Assembly (NCBI RefSeq): GCF_008087625.1
Contig: NZ_CP042997.1
Span: 5,456,001 to 5,520,000, forward strand
Reading direction: 5' to 3'
Length of the DNA stretch: 64,000 nucleotides
From: Aquisphaera giovannonii
GTDB taxonomy: Bacteria; Planctomycetota; Planctomycetia; Isosphaerales; Isosphaeraceae
The position numbers and the translations under genes were made by a program. Of this stretch, positions 9,687 to 18,309 are shown piece by piece. Numbering within the stretch: the first letter of the stretch is position 1; each line of letters begins with the position of its first letter. The notes under the pieces were generated by a model that worked only from the letters and a program-made list of their open reading frames with translations, ran no database searches and was not told the DNA's origin.

Positions 9687-11093
9687 TCAGAACCAGGACA
9701 GGATCTCTCCATCCTCGTCGAGCTGAACCTCGACCCCGTGTTCTTCGTCCCAGGACGCGTCGAAGTGGATCACGGTGTGGACCGGCTGCTCGAAGTGACG
9801 GGTCAGCACGATCGTCCCGCCCTCGACGGCCGCCAGGATCTTCCCCGCGGAGAACTCGCCGTCATCCCCCTCGAACGCCGCACGGTCGTCGGCGGGGAGG
9901 TGGCCCGCAGCCACGCGGCGGAAGAAATCGACGACGTGCCGCTCGAGGCCCGTGCGGAGGTCGGGCCAGCGCGTCTGGAGTCGGCCGCATTCGTCGCACA
10001 GCGCGTCGAGGGTCGCGGCCACTCGCGACGGGGCGGGCCGCTTCTCGAGGACGAGGTGGAAGCCCAATCGGAGGGCGGCCCAGTCGCAGGCCATCCCGGC
10101 CGGATCGTCCCACCAGATGGAGGGCGTGTCGCGGTCGTAGGAGACCTCGTACGGCCCGATCGCGGCGAGGCGGGCATTCACGCGTTCGTCGCGGCTCGCC
10201 TTCGGCCGGAGCACCTCGGGGTGGGCGTCGCGGAACCGCTCGACCTCGCGGAGCCACCCCTGGACCTCGCGAGTCAGGTCCTCCGGAGAGTTGTCGGCGA
10301 GGCTCCGGTACTCGTCCAGGACCTTCCGGAGCACCTTGTTGAGCCGGGGCGACTCCGGCGGCTCCTTCTGCGCCAGGGAGTTCAGCTTGCCCATTTGCTC
10401 GCGGAGGCCATCGATCGCATTTCGCTGGTAGCTCAGGTGATTCAGACGCTTGATCCGTCGCGCACGGTCCTCGCGGGCGGCCTCGGGGTCGAAGTCGGGG
10501 TGCTTGCGAGGGTCGCCGTATCGGGCGACGTCGCGAGCCAGGTCGTCGCGGTGGGCCGAGACGTACGCGTCGAGCAGGCGGCGGATGTCCTCGCGCGTCT
10601 CGACCCCCTCGGCCGGCCGGGGCTGCGGGATCGCGGACGGGAGCCCGTCGGGGACGTCGCCCAGGATGTGGGCGAGCCCGACGGCGAGGCTCTCGCGCAC
10701 TCCCTTGATCGCCTCCGCGGCCTCCCCGGGGGCCAGGTTGCCGGACCGCACCATCTCCTGGGCCAGGGATAAGGGCGAGCGCTCGACGGGCGACGATCGC
10801 AGGGCCCGGACGACTCCGACCGCCCCGATCGCCTCGAGCGCCCGCAGCGTGAGCGAGACCTGCAGGCCCACGTGCCCGAAGACGAAGGCCCTCCGCCAGA
10901 GCTGCGGGTCGATGCCTCGGTCGTTCTCGTCCAGGAACCGGGCCGCGATCACCGCGTTCGCGCCGGCCTGGGACAGCTGCTCGTCGAGCATCCGGAACGT
11001 CTCGCCCGGGCTCGAGGCGCCCAGGGCCGTGCCTGAGTAGGACCACCAGTCGTGGTAATCGTCCGCGTCCCGGAAGTAGGCACCTTCGCTCAT
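9687..11093 (-). CDS. Hypothetical soluble protein, 468 residues
   Basis: A single long frame with the typical high third-position GC of the region. It begins MSEGAYFRDADDYHDWWSYS and has a helical N-terminal half, a Lys/Arg/Glu-rich predicted coiled region near 260-300, and a C-terminal half that contains SIWWDDPAGMACDWA and HVVDFFRR and ends in an acidic tail. No signal peptide, membrane helix or known active-site motif was seen. It is convergent with the small gene ending at 9542 and divergent from rnpB. I do not recognise the family. Confidence 0.7.
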   Translation of the reverse strand: MSEGAYFRDADDYHDWWSYSGTALGASSPGETFRMLDEQLSQAGANAVIAARFLDENDRGIDPQLWRRAFVFGHVGLQVSLTLRALEAIGAVGVVRALRSSPVERSPLSLAQEMVRSGNLAPGEAAEAIKGVRESLAVGLAHILGDVPDGLPSAIPQPRPAEGVETREDIRRLLDAYVSAHRDDLARDVARYGDPRKHPDFDPEAAREDRARRIKRLNHLSYQRNAIDGLREQMGKLNSLAQKEPPESPRLNKVLRKVLDEYRSLADNSPEDLTREVQGWLREVERFRDAHPEVLRPKASRDERVNARLAAIGPYEVSYDRDTPSIWWDDPAGMACDWAALRLGFHLVLEKRPAPSRVAATLDALCDECGRLQTRWPDLRTGLERHVVDFFRRVAAGHLPADDRAAFEGDDGEFSAGKILAAVEGGTIVLTRHFEQPVHTVIHFDASWDEEHGVEVQLDEDGEILSWF

Positions 11094-11373
11094 GAGACTC
11101 CACCCGCGGCCGCGCCGAATCCCGGGGCCCTCGCGAATTTCGGGGGCGGCCGACCGTCACCGGTGCGTCATACCGTCCACGCGGTCGCGGGGCACCGACG
11201 AAGTCGAACACGATCGGCCACGCCGAATGCCATGGAATTGAGGTCCGCAACCCGGCAGCCGGGCCGCCGTTCGAACCTTTCCCCATCCGCCGCGTCTTTG
11301 AGATTAGGTGACTCGTTTCTCGTCGGCAACCTCGGTTGTCGGCGGGGCGGGCTCGCCTTATGATGGTCGTTGT

Positions 11374-11949
11374 GCTCGTGGCGGGCACGATGATCGCCGG
11401 GGCGCCGGGGTCCTGTCGTGGCGGGAGGGCGAGCGATCGCCCGATCGCGAGGGAGGGCCCGGGGTCGTGCCCCGGAGGAAAGTCCGGACTCCGCAGGGTG
11501 CGGTGGTGGGTAACGCCCACCGTCGGGGAGGCGCCATCGGCGCCGAGCCGATAGGGAAAGTGCCACAGAGAATAGACCGCCGGGGACTCGTCGCGGCCGG
11601 CTCGTCCGGCCCGTGAGGGGGCCTCGGTAAGGGTGAAACGGTGAGGTAAGAGCTCACCAGCAGGGCGGGTGACCGCCCTGGCTTGGCAAACCCCACCGGG
11701 AGCAAGACCAAATAGGGGAGCAACGCGAAAGGGCGAATACGATGCGGCAACCCCGGGCAACCGGGACTGCCACGGCGGCTTCGCCGTTGCGTGCGGATCG
11801 GCCCGGTCCGTTATCGACTCCCGGGTAGGTCGCTCGAGGCGTCGGGAGACCGGCGTCCCAGAGAAATGATCATCCCCGGCGGATCCGGAGCGGTCCAACC
11901 GCGACGGCGCCGTCGGGACAGAATCCGGCTTACGAACCCCGCCACGAGC
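11374..11949 (+). ncRNA. rnpB: RNase P RNA (type A)
   Basis: Conserved RNase P RNA elements are present in order: GAGGAAAGTCCGGACTCC at about 11475, AGGGTGAAACGGTGAGGTAA near 11630, AAGAGCTCACCAGC, GCAAACCCCACCGGGAGCAA followed by GACCAAATAGGGG near 11685-11717, GGGTAGGTCGCTCGAGG near 11822, and the 3' ACAGAATCCGGCTTAC near 11918. The ends are set by a perfect 12-bp pairing between 11374-11385 and 11938-11949, which I read as helix P1. About 576 nt is long for a type-A RNA; the extra length lies mainly between P1 and the GGAAAGTCC core and in the P12 region. It is the catalytic RNA that matures tRNA 5' ends. An intrinsic terminator follows at once. Confidence 0.93.
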
Positions 11950-11957
11950 CCTCGACC

Positions 11958-11996
11958 GAAGGCGGACGCCCTCACCGGCGTCCGCCTTCTTTCATT
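11958..11996 (+). terminator. Intrinsic terminator of rnpB
   Basis: A perfect 12-bp stem (11959-11970 with 11977-11988), a six-base loop CTCACC and a T-rich tail TCTTTCATTT. It starts about ten bases after the predicted rnpB 3' end. Confidence 0.88.
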
Positions 11997-12044
11997 TCCT
12001 CCTCACGATTCGACGCTCCCTTCGGCCCGTCCATGGCCGGCCGG

Positions 12045-12073
12045 TGGCCTGCGCCGGTCCGGGGGCGTATAAT
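12045..12073 (+). promoter_or_regulatory. Possible promoter of the acyl-CoA operon
   Basis: A perfect -10 box TATAAT at 12068-12073 stands out in very GC-rich sequence. The matching -35 position, 17 bases upstream, reads TGGCCT, a poor match. It lies 130 bases before the first gene of the operon and after the rnpB terminator. Confidence 0.35.
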
Positions 12074-12203
12074 TCAGGAGACGCACTTCCGGCGAGCGGG
12101 TCGAACATCGCGGGCCCCGAGCAAGGCGGCATCGACGTCGCGGGCCCGCCTCGAGCGACGCGACTCGCGCCAGCCCGCGCGCGGCCCATCGGAGTGACGA
12201 CCG

Positions 12204-13817
12204 GTGCCCCGAATCCCGGACCTTCATCGAGAGCTCTACTCCCAGGAGGAGCGGCTCCGCCAGGGGGGCGGCGAGGAGGGCGTGGCCCGCCAGCGCCGGC
12301 TCGGGCGGATGACGGCCAGGGAGCGGATCGCCGGGCTGCTCGACGAGGGGGGCGGGTTCTTCGAGCTCGCCCTCTGGTCGGCCTACGGGATGTATCCCGA
12401 ATGGGGCGAGGTCCCCGCGGCCGGGGTGGTCGGCGGGATCGGGTGGATCGACGGGCGGCCCTGCATGGTGGTGGCCAACGACGCCACCGTGAAGGCCGGG
12501 GCGATGTTCCCGCAGTCGATCAAGAAGGTCCTGCGGCTCCAGCGGATCGCCTCGCAGTTCCGCCTGCCCCTGGTCTACCTCGTCGACTCCTCGGGCGTCT
12601 TCCTGCCGCTCCAGGACGACGTCTTCCCGGATGAGGACGACTTCGGGAGGATCTTCCGGAACAACGCCGTGCTCTCGGCCGACGGCATCCCGCAGTTCGC
12701 GGCGATCATGGGGAACTGCGTCGCGGGGGGGGCCTACCTCCCCGTCCTCTGCGACACGGTCGTCATGACCGAGGGGAGCCACCTCTACCTCGCCGCCCCG
12801 GCCCTGGTCAAGGCGGCGATCGGGCAGGACGTCGACCCCGAGGAGCTCGGCGGCGCCGCGATGCACGCCGCGATCAGCGGGACGGCGGACTTCCGCGAGC
12901 CGGACGACCCGAGCTGCCTGCGCCGGCTCCGCTCGCTGTTCGGCCTCCTCCCGCGCCTCGAGCGGGGGCGGCTCCTGCCGGAGGAATCCGCCGCGATCGC
13001 CGCCGGGCCGGCGAGGGAGCCCGAGGGCGTCTACGACCTCGAGTCCTCCGACGGCCGGTCGGGCTACGACGTGCACGACCTCCTGGCCTGCGTCGTGGAC
13101 CGCGATTCGGCCCAGGAGTACAAGGCCGAGTACGGGCCGACGCTCGTGACCATGTATGCCCGGATCGGCGGGCGGCCCGTCGGGATCGTCGCCAACCAGA
13201 AGCGGCGGTGCACCTCGGGCCTGGGCGAGCTCCAGATCGGCGGCGTGCTCTACCCCGACGGCGTCGACAAGGCCGCGCGGTTCGTCATGGACTGCAACCA
13301 GTCGGGGCTGCCGATCGTCTTCTTCCAGGACGTCCAGGGCTTCATGGTCGGCAAGGCCGCCGAGCGGTCGGGGATCATCCGCGCCGGCGCGAAGCTGGTG
13401 AACGTGGTCAGCAACTCCGTCGTCCCCAAGATCACGGTCATCGTCGGCGGCTCCTTCGGGGCGGGCAACTACGCCCTCTGCGGGAAGGCGTATGACCCCT
13501 CGCTGATCCTGGCCTGGCCGAACGCCCGCTACGCCGTGATGGGGCCGGGCCAGGCGTCCGAGACGCTCCTGAGCCTCCAGGTCCGGGCCGCCGAACGCGA
13601 GGGGCGGACGCTCGACGACGCGGAGGTCCTCCGGATGCGGGAGGCGATCCGGGCGCAGTACGAGGCCCAGAGCGACATCCGCTACGGGGCGGCGAGGGGG
13701 TGGGTCGACGCGATCATCGCGCCCCACGAGACGCGGCGATGGCTCGACATGGCCCTCCGCCTCATCCCGGCGGCGCCCGATCCGAGGCCATTCCGCACCG
13801 GAGTGTTGCAGGTCTGA
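12204..13817 (+). CDS. Acyl-CoA carboxylase, carboxyltransferase (beta) subunit
   Basis: 537 residues, the usual size for PccB/MccB-type carboxyltransferases. Typical features: an N-terminal RMTARERIAGLLDEGGGFFE, the first crotonase-like half with AGVVGGIGWIDGRPCMVVAND and LVYLVDSSGVFLPLQ, and the second half with VGIVANQ, FFQDVQGFMVGKAAE, GGSFGAGNYALCGKAYDP and MGPGQASETL. It transfers carboxylate from biotin to an acyl-CoA. The beta-branched signature and neighbours suggest a 3-methylcrotonyl- or geranyl-CoA-like substrate. No biotin carboxylase/BCCP subunit is encoded in the window, so it must come from elsewhere. The start is GTG with GGAGTGAC upstream. First gene of a seven-gene operon. 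Confidence 0.9.
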   Translation: MPRIPDLHRELYSQEERLRQGGGEEGVARQRRLGRMTARERIAGLLDEGGGFFELALWSAYGMYPEWGEVPAAGVVGGIGWIDGRPCMVVANDATVKAGAMFPQSIKKVLRLQRIASQFRLPLVYLVDSSGVFLPLQDDVFPDEDDFGRIFRNNAVLSADGIPQFAAIMGNCVAGGAYLPVLCDTVVMTEGSHLYLAAPALVKAAIGQDVDPEELGGAAMHAAISGTADFREPDDPSCLRRLRSLFGLLPRLERGRLLPEESAAIAAGPAREPEGVYDLESSDGRSGYDVHDLLACVVDRDSAQEYKAEYGPTLVTMYARIGGRPVGIVANQKRRCTSGLGELQIGGVLYPDGVDKAARFVMDCNQSGLPIVFFQDVQGFMVGKAAERSGIIRAGAKLVNVVSNSVVPKITVIVGGSFGAGNYALCGKAYDPSLILAWPNARYAVMGPGQASETLLSLQVRAAEREGRTLDDAEVLRMREAIRAQYEAQSDIRYGAARGWVDAIIAPHETRRWLDMALRLIPAAPDPRPFRTGVLQV

Positions 13818-13828
13818 GGGGGGCGGGC

Positions 13829-15217
13829 ATGACGGCACCGATCCGGGTCGGCAACGCACAAGGCTTCTGGGGCGATCGGTCCGATGCGCCCGCCGAGATG
13901 CTGGCCCTGGAGCCCGGGCTGGACTACCTGACCCTGGACTACCTCGCCGAGGTCTCGCTCTCGATCCTGGCCGTGCAGCGCGACCGGGATCCGTCCCTCG
14001 GCTACGCCCGGGACTTCGTCGAGGTCGTCCGCTCGCTCGCCCCCTACTGGCGGGCCGGCGGCCGCTGCCGCCTGATCTCGAACGCCGGCGGCCTGAACCC
14101 CCGGGGCTGCGCCGCCGCCTGCGCCGAGGCCCTGCGTGACGCCGGCACGCCGCCGATGCCGATCGGGGTCGTCGAGGGCGACGACGTCCTGCCGATCCTC
14201 CGCGATTCGGCCGGAGGCGCGGGGGCACCGGACGACTTCCGGAACCTCGACGACGGCCGGCCGATCTCGGACGTCCTCGACCGCGTCGTCACGGCCAACG
14301 CGTACCTGGGCGCCGGGCCGATCGTCGAGGCGCTCGCCGGGGGGGCCCGGATCGTGATCACCGGCCGCGTCGCCGACCCGAGTTTGACCGTCGCCCCCTG
14401 CGTCCACGAGTTCGGCTGGCGTTGGGACGACCACGACCGGATCGCCGGCTCCACCGTCGCCGGGCATCTCATCGAGTGCGGGGCGCAGGTCACCGGCGGG
14501 ATCTCGACGGACTGGCTGGAGGTCCCCGACCCGTCGCGGATCGGCTTCCCGATCGTCGAGGTCGCCCCCGACGGCACCTGCGTCGCGACCAAGCCCGGAG
14601 GGACGGGCGGGCGGGTCGACGCCCGGACGGTCACGGAGCAGCTCCTCTACGAGATCGGTGACCCGGACAACTACCTCAGCCCCGACGCCACCGTCTCGTT
14701 CCTGGGCCTCCGGGTCGAGGACCTCGGGGGGGACCGCGTCCGGGTCGCCGGCGCGAGGGGCCGGCCGGCGCCCCCGAGCTACAAGGTCAGCGCCACGTTC
14801 CGGGACGGATATCGCGCCCAGGGGATGCTGACGATCTCCGGGCGGGACGCCGCCGCCAAGGCCCGGCGTTGCGGGGAGATCGTCCTCGATCGCGTCCGAG
14901 CCGCGGGGTACTCTCTCCGCGAGGCGACGATCGAGTGCCTCGGCGCGGGAGACGTCACCCCCGGCCTGCCGGGCCCGGTCGATCGGTCGGACCTGAGGGA
15001 AGTCGTCCTCCGGGTCGCCGTGGCGGACGAGTCGCGGGCGGCCGTCGAGCGGTTCTCGAAGGAGCTGATGCCCCTGATCACGGCCGGGCCGCCCGGCACC
15101 ACCGGCTACGCCGAGGGGAGGCCGAAGGTCCATCAGGTCTTCCGCTACTGGCCCTGCCTGATCGGTCGGGGGTTGGTCACGCCCCGCGTGAGCCTCATCG
15201 GTCCGGAGGACGCCTGA
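13829..15217 (+). CDS. AtuA-like (DUF1446) acyclic terpene utilisation protein, N-terminal part
   Basis: 462 residues; ATG at 13829, twelve bases after the previous stop. It begins with RVGNAQGFWGDRSDAP and contains LDYLTLDYLAEVSLSIL, RLISNAGGLNPRGCA and ARIVITGRVADPSLT, the pattern of the DUF1446/AtuA family. AtuA is required in Pseudomonas for growth on citronellol and related acyclic terpenes, but its reaction is unsettled. In those proteins an extra C-terminal domain of about 100 residues is fused on; here that domain is encoded by the next gene. It continues with GGTGGRVDARTVTEQLLYEI and GTTGYAEGRPKVHQVFRYWP. Soluble, no signal peptide. Confidence 0.82.
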   Translation: MTAPIRVGNAQGFWGDRSDAPAEMLALEPGLDYLTLDYLAEVSLSILAVQRDRDPSLGYARDFVEVVRSLAPYWRAGGRCRLISNAGGLNPRGCAAACAEALRDAGTPPMPIGVVEGDDVLPILRDSAGGAGAPDDFRNLDDGRPISDVLDRVVTANAYLGAGPIVEALAGGARIVITGRVADPSLTVAPCVHEFGWRWDDHDRIAGSTVAGHLIECGAQVTGGISTDWLEVPDPSRIGFPIVEVAPDGTCVATKPGGTGGRVDARTVTEQLLYEIGDPDNYLSPDATVSFLGLRVEDLGGDRVRVAGARGRPAPPSYKVSATFRDGYRAQGMLTISGRDAAAKARRCGEIVLDRVRAAGYSLREATIECLGAGDVTPGLPGPVDRSDLREVVLRVAVADESRAAVERFSKELMPLITAGPPGTTGYAEGRPKVHQVFRYWPCLIGRGLVTPRVSLIGPEDA

Positions 15218-15257
15218 CCGCCCATCCATCCCTTCCCGTTGGTCGAGGGCACCGGCG

Positions 15258-15623
15258 ATGATCGGCGACGAATCGGACAGGGCAGGGGGGAGATCGGCCG
15301 GGATGATCCGGCTCGGCCGGGTCGCCCGCGCCCGGAGCGGCGACAAGGGGACCGGGGCCAACGTCGGGGTCTTCGTGGAGACCCCGGCCGCGTTCGACCT
15401 CCTGCGCGAGGAGCTGACCGCCGAGAGGGTCGCCGAACACTTCCGGCCGATGGGTGTGTCGGATGTGACGCGGTACGAGCTGCCCAACCTCCTGGCGTTG
15501 AATTTCGTGCTCCGGGGCATCCTCTCTCGTAGTACGAGAGTCGACGCGCAGGGCAAGGCGCTCGGCCAGGCGATCCTGGAGATGCCGATCGCCTGGCCCG
15601 ACGGAACATTGCCGGGCGACTGA
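15258..15623 (+). CDS. AtuA C-terminal domain encoded as a separate protein
   Basis: 121 residues, or 106 if the second ATG at 15303 is used (preceded by GGGGGGAG, which I find the better ribosome site). The core RLGRVARARSGDKGTGANVG followed by VTRYELPNLLALNFVLRG matches the C-terminal domain of single-chain AtuA proteins (DUF1446 C-terminal, ferredoxin-like fold). It lies 40 bases after the AtuA-like gene and in the same operon, so the two chains probably form one complex. Function beyond this is unknown. Confidence 0.75.
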   Translation: MIGDESDRAGGRSAGMIRLGRVARARSGDKGTGANVGVFVETPAAFDLLREELTAERVAEHFRPMGVSDVTRYELPNLLALNFVLRGILSRSTRVDAQGKALGQAILEMPIAWPDGTLPGD

Positions 15624-15635
15624 ACCGAGGGGGAC

Positions 15636-16400
15636 ATGAGCGAGACCCTGCTCCTGATCGAACGGACGAGGCCGGGCGTCGCCGAGCTGGTGCTGAACCG
15701 GCCGGGGCGGCGGAACGCCCTGACCATCGCCCTGATGGACGAGCTCGCCGGGGCCGTCTGGCGCCTCTCCCACGAGGCGGACGGCCGCGTCCTGATCCTC
15801 CGCGGCGCCGGGCCGGCCTTCTGCGCGGGCCTGGACCTGCGCGAGGCCTCGGATCCGGCGCTGGCCGAGGAGGGGGCCGAGGCGGTGCGCCGGGTGTTCA
15901 ACGCCCTGTCCCGGACGCCGCTCGTCACGATCGCCGCGGCCCACGGCGTCGCGGCCGCGGGCGGCGCGGGCCTGCTCGCCGCCTGCGACTTCGCGGTCGC
16001 CTCGGAGGACCTGCGGATCGTCTTCCCCGAGGTCCGCAGGGGGCTGGTGCCCGCGCTGGTCGCCACCGTCCTGAAGAGGAAGCTCCGGGACGCGGACCTC
16101 CGCGAGCTGTTCCTGCTGGCCGAGCCGATCGACGCCGCCCGGGCACGGTCGATGGGATTGGTCCATCGCGTCGTCCCCGGGACGACGGCCCGGGAGGAGG
16201 CCGATCGACTCGCCCGTCAGATCCTCCGCGGCGGGCCTCAGGCGATCCGGAGCACGAAGGCGCTGCTGGCCGGGCTCAACCCGCCGGGCGATGAGGACGT
16301 CCGCATCGCGATGGAGCATCACATCCGGGCCCGGGTCGGCGAGGAGTCGAAAGAAGGCCTCGCCGCGTTCCTCGAGAAACGGGAGCCCAACTGGGCGTGA
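15636..16400 (+). CDS. Enoyl-CoA hydratase/isomerase (crotonase family)
   Basis: 254 residues, standard crotonase length. Landmarks are the oxyanion-hole segments RGAGPAFCAGLDLREAS and AAAHGVAAAGGAGLLAACDFAVAS, and LRIVFPEVRRGLVPALV. The C-terminal EGLAAFLEKREPNW is the usual EG(x)nFxEKRxPxW ending. It would hydrate a 2-enoyl-CoA; in a leucine- or terpene-type pathway the substrate would be a 3-methylglutaconyl- or isohexenylglutaconyl-CoA-like product of the carboxylase. It starts twelve bases after the preceding gene, with a GAGGGG ribosome site. Confidence 0.9.
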   Translation: MSETLLLIERTRPGVAELVLNRPGRRNALTIALMDELAGAVWRLSHEADGRVLILRGAGPAFCAGLDLREASDPALAEEGAEAVRRVFNALSRTPLVTIAAAHGVAAAGGAGLLAACDFAVASEDLRIVFPEVRRGLVPALVATVLKRKLRDADLRELFLLAEPIDAARARSMGLVHRVVPGTTAREEADRLARQILRGGPQAIRSTKALLAGLNPPGDEDVRIAMEHHIRARVGEESKEGLAAFLEKREPNWA

Positions 16401-16412
16401 GGAGTCCCGATC

Positions 16413-18230
16413 ATGGCGACCACGACCACGACGACGACCACCGGCACGACCGCCGCCCCCCGGGACGGCCGGGAGTCCGAACGAGACAGGCAGATCCGGC
16501 AGGCCGAGGAGCTCCTGTTCTCCGGACCCCAGCGGCTCGGCGTCGCCAAGGGGCTGTTCTGGGGCCGATTCGTCGCCGACTGGGTGATGCCCTACCCGCG
16601 GCTCTCGGCGGAGGAGAAGCCCGGGGTCGAGGCAGCCCTCGGGGAGCTGAGGCGATTCTGCGACACCTCGCTCGACGCCGCGGACATCGATCGCCGGGCC
16701 GACATCCCCCGGTCGGTCATCGACGGCCTCGCCGGGCTCGGCGTCCTTGGGATGACGGCGCCGTCGGCGCTCGGCGGCCGGGGCTTCTCGCAGGCCGCCT
16801 ATTGCAAGGTGATGGAGGAGCTGGGCTCCCGCTGCAGCTCCACCTCCATCTTCGTCAACGCCCACCATTCGATCGGCATGCGGGCGCTCCTGCTGTTCGG
16901 GACCGAGGAGCAGAAGGCCCGGTGGCTCCCCGCGCTGGTCCGCGGCGAGAAGCTGGCGGCCTTCGCCCTGACCGAGGTGGAGGCCGGCTCCGACGCGGCC
17001 AACGTCCAGACCACCGCCACCCCCAGCGAGGACGGCTCGCACTACATCCTCAACGGCCAGAAGCGGTACATCACCAACGGCGGCATCGCCGACGTGCTGA
17101 CGGTGATGGCCCGCACGCCGGCGGCGGGCCGCGACGGGACGGCCGTGACCGCCTTCCTCGTGACGCCCGACATGCCGGGCTTCCGCGTGGTCGAGCCCAG
17201 GATGGAGAAGCTCGGCATCCGGGGCACGGCCACGGCGAAGCTCGCCTTCGAGGACATGCCCGTCCCCAGGGAGAACATCCTCGGGCCGCTCGGCAAGGGC
17301 CTGAAGGTGGCGCTCACGGTCCTCGACTTCGGGCGGACGACGTTCGGGGCCTGCTGCACCGGGTCGGCGAAGACCTGCCTGGCCCTGGCGATCCGGCACG
17401 CCCGGACGCGCCGGCAGTTCGGCCGGACGCTCGGCGAGTTCGAGATGGTCCGGTCGATGATCGCCCGGATGGCGGCCTCGACCTACGCGATGGAGGCGAT
17501 GACGACGGTCACGGCCAGCCTGATCGACCGGGGCCTGGACGACTACATGCTCGAGACCGCCATGCTGAAGGTCTGGAGCACCGAGGCGCTCTGGACGACC
17601 GTCAACGACGCCTTCCAGCTCCACGGCGGGGCCGCCTACTTCACGGACCATCCGATGGAGCGCATCCTCCGCGACGCGCGGATCAACCAGATCGGGGAGG
17701 GGGCCAACGAGGTCCTCACCTCGTTCATCGCGGCGGCCGGCATGAAGGGGCCCGGCGAGCACCTCCGCGACGTCCGGGATGCCCTCTTCAGGCCCTTCGA
17801 GCACTTCGGGCTGATCGCCCGCTTCGCCGCCGAGCAGGCGGGCTCCCGGCTCCGGGCGCCCGACGTCCCCGTGCGATCGCGGCCGCTGCGGCCGGCCGCC
17901 AGGGAGCTCGGGCGGCTGATCCGCCGGTTCGCCCTGTCGGTCCAGGGCGCGATGGTCCGCCATCGCGAGGAGATCATCGAGCGCCAGCTCGTCCACCGGC
18001 GGATCGCCCGGGCCGCGATGGAGCTGTACGCGTCCGCCTGCGTCCTGAGCCGCCGCGACGCCGAGCTCTCGGGCGCGATCGCCCCGGACGACGCGCACGG
18101 CCTCGGCGGCGCCGCGGCCATGCTCTTCCTCGACTCCTCGGCCCGCCGGATCCGCGAGGAGCTCCGGGCCCTGAACGACAACGACGACTCCCGGGTCGCG
18201 GACGCCGCCCGATCGGCCCTGGGGTCGTGA
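16413..18230 (+). CDS. Acyl-CoA dehydrogenase, long form
   Basis: 605 residues. After a Thr-rich N-terminus of about 15 residues come the three acyl-CoA dehydrogenase domains: FALTEVEAGSDAANVQTTA in the middle beta domain, MEKLGIRGTATAKLAFED, RHARTRRQFGRTLGEFEMV, and QLHGGAAYFTDHPMERILRD with IGEGANEV, where the Glu is at the position of the catalytic base. About 170 further residues at the C-terminus form a helical extension, as in VLCAD/ACAD9-type enzymes and unlike 380-residue short forms. FAD-dependent alpha,beta-dehydrogenation of an acyl-CoA is expected. Twelve bases from the upstream stop; GAGGAG ribosome site. Confidence 0.92.
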   Translation: MATTTTTTTTGTTAAPRDGRESERDRQIRQAEELLFSGPQRLGVAKGLFWGRFVADWVMPYPRLSAEEKPGVEAALGELRRFCDTSLDAADIDRRADIPRSVIDGLAGLGVLGMTAPSALGGRGFSQAAYCKVMEELGSRCSSTSIFVNAHHSIGMRALLLFGTEEQKARWLPALVRGEKLAAFALTEVEAGSDAANVQTTATPSEDGSHYILNGQKRYITNGGIADVLTVMARTPAAGRDGTAVTAFLVTPDMPGFRVVEPRMEKLGIRGTATAKLAFEDMPVPRENILGPLGKGLKVALTVLDFGRTTFGACCTGSAKTCLALAIRHARTRRQFGRTLGEFEMVRSMIARMAASTYAMEAMTTVTASLIDRGLDDYMLETAMLKVWSTEALWTTVNDAFQLHGGAAYFTDHPMERILRDARINQIGEGANEVLTSFIAAAGMKGPGEHLRDVRDALFRPFEHFGLIARFAAEQAGSRLRAPDVPVRSRPLRPAARELGRLIRRFALSVQGAMVRHREEIIERQLVHRRIARAAMELYASACVLSRRDAELSGAIAPDDAHGLGGAAAMLFLDSSARRIREELRALNDNDDSRVADAARSALGS

Positions 18231-18309
18231 GGGCGGCATCCGCGACGTGCGCTCGGATCGCTCCCATTCGATGATGCCCCGATTCCATCGACGTTCGCGA
18301 GGGCTCGTC

